A DNA stretch of 64,000 nt from Microvirga sp. 17 mud 1-3 (lineage in GTDB: Bacteria > Pseudomonadota > Alphaproteobacteria > Rhizobiales > Beijerinckiaceae): NCBI RefSeq assembly GCF_003151255.1, contig NZ_CP029481.1:3907001-3971000 (forward strand), written 5' to 3'. Shown here piece by piece: positions 58,443 through 64,000 of the stretch. A program made the position numbers and the translations under genes. Under the pieces are notes generated by a model. That model did no database searches and was not told the origin of the DNA. It saw only the letters and a list, made by a program, of their open reading frames with translations. Position 1 is the stretch's first letter. Each line of letters starts with the position of its first letter.

Positions 58443-60574
58443 ATCGTGGCATGATGGCGCTCGCGGTTGCGGGCCTCGCCTTCGCGGCGCTGGCGCAGCA
58501 ATCCGGCTCGCCTGCTCCGCCTCAAGGCCCGGAACCGAACGCCTCCTCGGCGTCCCCCCGACGCCAGGTGGACGAGTCCGCCCTGCGGTACTTCGCCTCC
58601 CAAGGGGATACGCGGCGCGTCGATGCCGAGATCGCCCGGTTGCGGGCGCTTTATCCCGACTGGTCTCCCCCGGCTGATCTCTCTCAGCTGGTTGGGGGCG
58701 GAGGGGTCGTGAACGACCCTGAAGTGGACCGTCTCTGGGGCCTCTACACGGAAAACAAATTCAGCGAGGCGCGGGCCGCCATCGCGGCCCGCCAGGCCGC
58801 GGACCCGCAATGGAAGCCGCCGCCGGACCTTGTCACGGCTCTCGACGTCGCCGAGGCGCGCAAGCGGCTCGTGAATGCGTCCGACAACAGCCAGTGGCGC
58901 ACCGTCCTGTCCATCGCGACGGAGACGCCCTCGCTCTTGACCTGCGCCAATGTGGATTCTCTCTGGCGCGTGGCCGAGGCCTTCGCGAAGACAGACCAGA
59001 CCGGCCGCACCCGCGACGTCTATACCTATATCCTGACCAATTGCGCGAACCCGGCCGAACGGCTCGGGACGCTGCAGAAGGCTCTCACGCTCCTCGACGA
59101 GGCGCAGATCGCCGATCTCCTCAAATATGAGCGCAAGAGCGGCGATTATCCGGACGACTTCAGCGCCATCCGTGACGAGCTGGCACGGCGCCGGGTCGCA
59201 CGTGCTTCCACGGATCCCAAGCTCACGGCTTCGGCCGAGGATCTCGCGGTGGTCGAGCGCCTCGCGGAAAGCGGGAAGGAGCCCGGCAACGCGCTTCTGC
59301 TGGGCTACTACAGCTATCACCACAAGAACCCCGAGAAGGCGCTGAGCTGGTTCAAGACGGCCCTCGACCGCGGCGGCAGCGAGAAGGCGGCCGAGGGCTA
59401 CGCTCTCTCCCTGCGGGATCTCAACCGCCTCGCGGAGGCGGAGGCTTTCGCCTTCGAGTGGCGCGACAAGGCGCCCGAGAACATGCAGGTCTATCTCGAC
59501 GTGGCGACGGCCCTGCTGAGCCAGGACCCACCTCCGCGCCTCGACCCGAAGGTGATTGTCCGCGTCATTCCGGCCGTCACCAAGGCCCGTTCGGCAGGCG
59601 CCGCCCAGGCCCTCGGCTGGTACTCCTACAATACCGGGCAGATCAGCACGGCGCGGGAGTGGTTCGAGGAAGCCTTGAGCTGGAAGGCCGATGACGAGCC
59701 CTCTGCCTATGGGGTGGCAATCACGAGCCAGCGTCTGAACGACCGTGCCCGTTTCAATGCCATCGTGTCACAATGGCGCTCTCGCTCCCAGCGCATCGCC
59801 GACCTGGCCGACGGGATCGTCCGTGACCGGACCGCACAGGCCACTCCGCAGCCTGCACCTCCTTCACCCGTCGAGCCTCAGATATCGTCTCCGCGCGCCG
59901 TCGCACCGGCCCCTGAATTGCCTGCGCCCCCTCCGGAACGACCCCGGCGCATCGAAGAAACGCGCGTGGCAGCCTATGACCGGCTTGTGGTGCAGCAGGA
60001 GCGCCAGCTCCAGGGCAAGCGCCCGGCCGCCCGGCGGGGAGCCTCGCGCCAGGCCTGTACGACGACTCGCGACCCCGGCAGCCTTTCCGCCCCTGCGGCC
60101 CTGAACCTGGGATGGTGCCTGATGGAGATGAACCGTCCCCTGGAAGCGGCGGCCGCCTTCGATCACGCCTTCACGCTGGGCAGTCCGGCCCAGCGGGAGG
60201 ACGCGGCCTACGGCAAATCTCTCGCCTATCTGCGCAAGGACCTGACGGGCAAGGCCGCCGTCGCGGCCGCCCAGGCACCTCAGACCTCGGCACGCCGGAC
60301 CGAGCTGAGCGCCGCCATCCTGGCCCAGCGCGCCCTCGCGGCCTATCGCGACGGGCGGTGGCCGGACGTGATCCTGGCGCTTGGAGAGCGCGCCCGCGTC
60401 GTTCCAGAACAGAACGACCTCATGCTCCTGCGCGGCTGGTCCTACTTCAAGCTCGGCCGTTACGAGGACGCGGCAAGAATCTTCCGTGCCGTTCAGCAGA
60501 CGGGCTATTCCGACGAGGCGGGTGCCGGGCTCAGCGCCATTATGGAAATTACCGGCCAGGTCCGCCAATATTGA
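58433..60574 (+). CDS. TPR-repeat protein of the cellulose operon (BcsK-like)
   Basis: This 713-residue protein has a signal peptide (ALA cleavage near residue 21) and then tetratricopeptide-like helical repeats over most of its length. Segments such as NALLLGYYSYHHKNPEKALSWF and EAALNLGWCLMEMNRPLEAAAAF-type units are spread between a Pro-rich linker near 470-500. There is no beta-barrel of the BcsC outer-membrane porin, so this protein alone cannot make the export channel. It is comparable to the TPR protein of BcsN-type cellulose operons. A scaffold for export or peptidoglycan contact is inferred. The start at 58433 overlaps bcsZ; 58451 is an alternative. Confidence 0.8.
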   Translation: MPLNRGMMALAVAGLAFAALAQQSGSPAPPQGPEPNASSASPRRQVDESALRYFASQGDTRRVDAEIARLRALYPDWSPPADLSQLVGGGGVVNDPEVDRLWGLYTENKFSEARAAIAARQAADPQWKPPPDLVTALDVAEARKRLVNASDNSQWRTVLSIATETPSLLTCANVDSLWRVAEAFAKTDQTGRTRDVYTYILTNCANPAERLGTLQKALTLLDEAQIADLLKYERKSGDYPDDFSAIRDELARRRVARASTDPKLTASAEDLAVVERLAESGKEPGNALLLGYYSYHHKNPEKALSWFKTALDRGGSEKAAEGYALSLRDLNRLAEAEAFAFEWRDKAPENMQVYLDVATALLSQDPPPRLDPKVIVRVIPAVTKARSAGAAQALGWYSYNTGQISTAREWFEEALSWKADDEPSAYGVAITSQRLNDRARFNAIVSQWRSRSQRIADLADGIVRDRTAQATPQPAPPSPVEPQISSPRAVAPAPELPAPPPERPRRIEETRVAAYDRLVVQQERQLQGKRPAARRGASRQACTTTRDPGSLSAPAALNLGWCLMEMNRPLEAAAAFDHAFTLGSPAQREDAAYGKSLAYLRKDLTGKAAVAAAQAPQTSARRTELSAAILAQRALAAYRDGRWPDVILALGERARVVPEQNDLMLLRGWSYFKLGRYEDAARIFRAVQQTGYSDEAGAGLSAIMEITGQVRQY

Positions 60575-60693
60575 TCGCCCGCCCGGAGTGCCCTCTGGCG
60601 GGGCCGGGGGAGCTCATGTTGCAGGAGGCGGCGTTCCGCCCAATATAGGAGCCCCGGGACAATCCGTCCCGCTCCGTCATCAAAGCCCGAGCC

Positions 60694-61200
60694 ATGGCAA
60701 GCCTGCAGATCGTTCTCTTCGACATATGCGGCACGGAATGTGCGTTGCGCCGGGATGCGGTGCGGGAGCTGCTCCCCCTTCCCCATCTGCGCCGCCCGCC
60801 GCGCCTGCCCGCGCCCGTAGCCGGTTTCTTCAATCTGGGAGGCTCCGCAGTGCCGGCGCTTGGGCTCGATGTCCTGTTCGGGCTCAGCCGGGAGGCGACT
60901 TCGTCCGAGGCCGACCTTTATCGGCACCTCATTCTCGTCGAGGGTCTGACGCCGGGCCTGCCGACGGCCCTCCTTGTGGATCGCGTCGAAGACGTACAGA
61001 CCATTCCGGCCGACCGGCTGTTCCCCGTCCGCGAGGAGGGGACCTTGAACGGCTGTGTCGAGGCCGAGATCGACCTCGATGGCAGGCTCGTTCATCTCCT
61101 CTCCCTGGAGCGCATCCTCCTGGCCGGTGAGCGTCAGGCTCTTTCCGAGCTGAACCGTCAGGCGCAGAGCCGCCTCGACACCTGGTCGGCCACGGCCTGA
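60694..61200 (+). CDS. CheW-domain protein (WspB-like)
   Basis: This 168-residue cytoplasmic protein is a stand-alone CheW domain, which couples a chemoreceptor to a CheA-type kinase. The pattern includes IVLFDICGTECALRRDAVRELLPLP and PTALLVDRVEDVQTIP. It starts the chemosensory operon 119 bases after the cellulose TPR gene. Its stop overlaps the CheR gene by one base (TGATG). Order with CheR, a second CheW and an MCP is reminiscent of the Wsp surface-sensing system. Confidence 0.87.
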   Translation: MASLQIVLFDICGTECALRRDAVRELLPLPHLRRPPRLPAPVAGFFNLGGSAVPALGLDVLFGLSREATSSEADLYRHLILVEGLTPGLPTALLVDRVEDVQTIPADRLFPVREEGTLNGCVEAEIDLDGRLVHLLSLERILLAGERQALSELNRQAQSRLDTWSATA

Positions 61201-62651
61201 TGGCCGGACAGCTCGTCCCCCGCCTCGATTTCGATACCGCCTTTCCCCGTCTGAAGGCCCTGGTCATCGAACGGACGGGGCATTTCTACTACGAGGACAA
61301 GGACGATCTCCTCTGGGAGAGAATTCGCAAGCGCCTGAGGGCGACAGGCTGCCGGGACGGCGCCCAATACCTGGAGCGCCTCCTCGATCCCGCGCTCGGC
61401 CCTGCGGAATGGACCCGCCTCGAAGCCGACATCACGATCGGCGAGACTTTTTTCTTCCGTTATGCGGAGCAGTTCACGGCCCTCCGCGAGAAGATCCTGC
61501 CCGAGATCATCGAGCGCCGGCGACCGGAGCGGCGTCTGCGGATCTGGAGCGCGGGCTGCGCCACCGGCGCCGAGCCCTACTCGATCGCGATCCTGCTCAA
61601 GCAACTGCTTGGAGACGATCTGGAAAACTGGCGCATCGCCATCATCGGGACGGATATCAATGAGACTTTTCTGGACACGGCGCGACAGGCCCTGTTCGGC
61701 CGCTGGGTCCTGCGCTCCCTCTCGCCCGACGATCTGGCGGCATTCTTCGACCGCACCGACAGCAAGGACCGGTGGCGACTGAAGAAGGGTTACCGGGGAT
61801 TGGTCCGGTTCGAGCGGCACAACCTCCTGAGCCTCCTCGACGGGACTTCGCCCCTGCAGTTCACGGAGTTCGACCTCGTCCTCTGCCGCAACGTGCTGAT
61901 CTATTTCCATCCCGATACGGTGGTCCGGATCGTCAAAGCTCTCGGCGAGACCCTGCGGGAAGAGGGCTGGATGCTTCTGGGCCATGCCGAGCCAAATCCG
62001 GCCTTTGCGGCCTTCCTGAAGGTAGTCAACCTTCCGGGAACGGTGGCCTACCGGCGCTCATCGGCCGGGACCTCTCTCTCCGAGACTCCTCAGAACGTGG
62101 CATGGCTGCCCCCTGCCGCCCTGCCGCCTCTCCTGCCCCGTCCGGCCTTGCCGCAGCCTGCGAAGCCTCCTGTTCGCAGACCTCTCCGTCCCGCCCCGCC
62201 GATCGCGGAGCAGGTTCCGATCGCCGTGCCCCAGTGCCCGGATTCCCTCCTCGCCGAGGTTCGTGCCCTCGCCGATGCAGGTCGGTTTCAGGATGCGGAG
62301 GTTCTCTGCCGCCGGGCCCTCTCGGCCCAACCCCTCAGCGCGGCGCTGCATTTTTACGAAGGCTTGATTGCGCAGGCGCTGAAAAAGCCCGCAGAGGCCG
62401 AGAAGGCCTTTCGCCGGAGCATCTATCTCGATAAGAGCTTTGCCATGGCTCATTACCACCTCGGGCTTCTGCTCCTGGCCGACGGACGACAGGGGGCCGG
62501 CCGACGCTCCCTGTCGAATGCGGGGCGGATCGCCGCCGCAATGCCGGGCGAGACAGTGCTCGAAGAGACGGACGGCCTTACGGCCCAGGAGATGCGGAAC
62601 CTGATCCGCCTGCATCTCCGGGCTGTGACCACGTCCGAAAAGGGGGAGTGA
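61200..62651 (+). CDS. CheR-type MCP methyltransferase with TPR (WspC-like)
   Basis: This 483-residue protein has an N-terminal CheR domain that methylates chemoreceptor glutamates from S-adenosylmethionine. SAM-binding motifs are WSAGCATGAEPYSIA (near 118-132) and FDLVLCRNVLIYF (near 223-235). A Pro-rich linker at about 280-345 leads to a C-terminal TPR-like region (about 360-440), as in WspC. This domain makeup matches Wsp-type rather than flagellar chemotaxis CheR. It is one base from the next CheW gene. Confidence 0.9.
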   Translation: MAGQLVPRLDFDTAFPRLKALVIERTGHFYYEDKDDLLWERIRKRLRATGCRDGAQYLERLLDPALGPAEWTRLEADITIGETFFFRYAEQFTALREKILPEIIERRRPERRLRIWSAGCATGAEPYSIAILLKQLLGDDLENWRIAIIGTDINETFLDTARQALFGRWVLRSLSPDDLAAFFDRTDSKDRWRLKKGYRGLVRFERHNLLSLLDGTSPLQFTEFDLVLCRNVLIYFHPDTVVRIVKALGETLREEGWMLLGHAEPNPAFAAFLKVVNLPGTVAYRRSSAGTSLSETPQNVAWLPPAALPPLLPRPALPQPAKPPVRRPLRPAPPIAEQVPIAVPQCPDSLLAEVRALADAGRFQDAEVLCRRALSAQPLSAALHFYEGLIAQALKKPAEAEKAFRRSIYLDKSFAMAHYHLGLLLLADGRQGAGRRSLSNAGRIAAAMPGETVLEETDGLTAQEMRNLIRLHLRAVTTSEKGE

Positions 62652-62652
62652 C

Positions 62653-63258
62653 ATGGCGAAGTCCCTGAGGCGCAAGCTGAGGCAGATCAGCCGAACCGGC
62701 ACCCTCTCGGCCGAGGAGAGGATGCGCCATATCCTCGACGAAAGGACGCAGCGCCTGGCGGCGCGCCGGAATGGCGAGACCGTCTCGGCCTCGGAGACCC
62801 TGAGGGTCCTCGCCTGCAAAGCCGGCCGCGAGCATTTTGGAATCCCGATCGAGGCCGTGGCGGAGATCCTGCCCTTCCAGGCCTGCCTCCCCGTCCCCGA
62901 CGGACCGGCCGCCCTGGTTGGCCTCCTGGGCCGAAACGGGCAGCTCGTCAGCGTCATCGACCTGAGTGCCGCCCTCGGCATGGCCCCGTCCTCGGAAGAG
63001 GGGGGTCGACATCTCATTATCCTGCGCCGTTCCTCCCCGAGGATTGCCCTGCGCGTCGACCGCGCCGAGGGGGTAGAAACGGTAACGCCAATTTCTCAAG
63101 AGGACGGCCGCAGCTTCCGGAACGAGGCCGTCATCGGCTATGCCGAATTCGGATCCGACGTTGCAGACCAGGAAAGAATCCTATCTCTTCTGGACATGGA
63201 TCGCCTGCTTCGTCCCTTCCTGCCTTCTCTTCCTGTTTCTCCCGCATCTGGAGTCTGA
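62653..63258 (+). CDS. CheW-domain protein (WspD-like)
   Basis: This 201-residue protein has a charged N-terminal extension of about 55 residues, then a CheW domain (VLACKAGREHFGIPIEAVAEILP, ALVGLLGRNGQLVSVIDLSAALG). It is the second adaptor of the operon, like WspD. It starts one base after the CheR stop and ends one base before the MCP start. Confidence 0.87.
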   Translation: MAKSLRRKLRQISRTGTLSAEERMRHILDERTQRLAARRNGETVSASETLRVLACKAGREHFGIPIEAVAEILPFQACLPVPDGPAALVGLLGRNGQLVSVIDLSAALGMAPSSEEGGRHLIILRRSSPRIALRVDRAEGVETVTPISQEDGRSFRNEAVIGYAEFGSDVADQERILSLLDMDRLLRPFLPSLPVSPASGV

Positions 63259-63259
63259 C

Positions 63260-64000
63260 GTGACGATATCGATCGCGAACCGCATCCTCCTCGGCTTCGC
63301 CTTCATTGTGGCGCTGATGGTCGGGCTTGGCATGTACACGCTCAACCAGCTCTCGGACGTCCGCCAGACGACCGAGACGATCGTCGGCCGCGATCTGACG
63401 ATCATGCGGCAGGTGGAGACGATCGGCGCACAACAGAACGAAATGCGGGTGCTCCGGGAAGAGGTTCTCTCGCGGTTTCTCCTGCGCTCCCTCGGGCAGC
63501 AGCAGAACGCCTTCGAGAACCTCATTTCCGAGTGGAGCAAGCGCGCAGCCGAGGCCGAGGGATCGCTGTCGCAATCGATCGCCGCGGCGAACAGCTACCG
63601 GGCCGAATCCCTTTCTGGCGAGCGCAGCGAGGCTTGGCGGCGCATTGCGGAGCTTCTCGTCGCGGCAAGCGGGGAACTGCGCCAGCTCCGGGCCGAGACG
63701 GAGCGGCAGTTTACGGCCATCCAGGCCAATGACCTTCCGGGCGTCCTGGCCTCTCAGACAGCTCTGAACAGCAGTCGTAGCGAGTGGATCAAGATCCTCG
63801 GCGACGTGAGGGCAATCTTCGGCGAGACCGTCGCTGTCGGGCAGAAGAGGGTTGCGGAGGTATACGACCAAAGCCGGACGTCGATCGTTCTGGCCCTGGC
63901 GGGCGTCGCCCTTGTGAGCATCCTCATCACCTATGCTCTGCGGGCGTCCATCGCCAATCCGCTGGGTGCCTTCATGCAGTTCGTCGAGCGGGTCGGGCGG
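63260..64000 (+). CDS. Methyl-accepting chemotaxis protein, N-terminal part (WspA-like)
   Basis: The frame from a GTG at 63260 (GGAG six bases upstream) is open to the right edge, giving 247 residues. It has a first membrane segment at about 7-27, a periplasmic helical sensor domain of about 175 residues, a second membrane segment at about 207-227 and the beginning of a HAMP domain. This is the layout of a chemoreceptor whose signalling tip lies beyond the window. As the fourth gene after CheW, CheR-TPR and CheW it is probably the receptor of a Wsp-like complex. The stimulus is unknown. Confidence 0.82.
   Translation, partial: MTISIANRILLGFAFIVALMVGLGMYTLNQLSDVRQTTETIVGRDLTIMRQVETIGAQQNEMRVLREEVLSRFLLRSLGQQQNAFENLISEWSKRAAEAEGSLSQSIAAANSYRAESLSGERSEAWRRIAELLVAASGELRQLRAETERQFTAIQANDLPGVLASQTALNSSRSEWIKILGDVRAIFGETVAVGQKRVAEVYDQSRTSIVLALAGVALVSILITYALRASIANPLGAFMQFVERVGR

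Noticed and set aside
1..64000. RNA genes, CRISPR arrays, insertion sequences and phage genes
   Set aside because: Reading both strands gave no tRNA-like cloverleaf, regular spacer array, transposase or integrase motif. A tRNA or small RNA could still be missed without a covariance-model search.

Overview
The window is GC-rich, densely coded DNA from a Gram-negative bacterium, most likely an alphaproteobacterium of the order Hyphomicrobiales (Rhizobiales). The evidence is indirect: many periplasmic-binding-protein ABC importers, a bcsN-type cellulose operon, LacI/IclR/RpiR regulators attached to catabolic islands, and a glutaryl-CoA dehydrogenase gene divergent from its LysR regulator. A Microvirga- or Methylobacterium-like relative is a guess. 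I saw no rRNA, tRNA, CRISPR array, insertion sequence or phage gene.

Layout. (1) 1-700 holds the open end of a doubtful minus-strand hypothetical gene, and 701-1030 is empty. (2) 1031-11698 is a purine-nucleoside salvage island: ribokinase, a LacI regulator with its own operator, a PotABCD-type ABC importer, nucleoside hydrolase and adenine deaminase, followed by an M20 amidohydrolase and a PRPP-dependent phosphoribosyltransferase. (3) 11887-12492 encodes a secreted Tyr/Gly-rich protein. (4) 12542-23198 is an island for an unknown N-acylated or amino compound: amidase, SelA-like PLP enzyme, IclR regulator, and a seven-gene minus-strand operon with a dipeptide-type ABC importer, an EF_0837-type amidohydrolase/deacetylase and RidA. 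(5) 23359-30585 is a sugar island: LacI, RbsA/RbsC/RbsB-type importer, xylose-isomerase-like TIM barrel and Gfo/Idh/MocA dehydrogenase. (6) 30766-31808 holds two Fur-family regulators. (7) 31889-36849 is an RND efflux pump with a divergent TetR. (8) 36859-40338 is glutarate degradation (CoA-transferase, GcdH, LysR), followed by a convergent Bcr/CflA-type MFS exporter. (9) 41727-51184 is a catabolic island around an iron/phosphonate-type ABC importer, with a PP2C-like protein, RpiR regulator, SDR, enolase-superfamily enzyme, SnoaL-RidA fusion and creatininase-family hydrolase. (10) 51462-60574 is a cellulose operon, bcsN-bcsA-bcsB-bcsZ-TPR, lacking bcsC and bcsD. (11) 60694-64000 begins a Wsp-like chemosensory operon (CheW, CheR-TPR, CheW, MCP) that runs off the right edge.

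How the genes work together. In island 2 the importer would bring in nucleosides, the hydrolase would release ribose and base, ribokinase would trap ribose as ribose-5-phosphate, and the deaminase and phosphoribosyltransferase would handle the base. In island 4 the deacetylase or amidase would release an amino compound, the PLP enzyme would eliminate ammonia, and RidA would clear the reactive enamine. Islands 10 and 11 fit together through cyclic di-GMP: BcsA has an intact PilZ domain, and Wsp systems normally control a diguanylate cyclase. Island 9 has the least predictable chemistry and is the best candidate for an undescribed pathway. Several palindromic operator candidates and post-binding-protein hairpins were found by eye and are listed.
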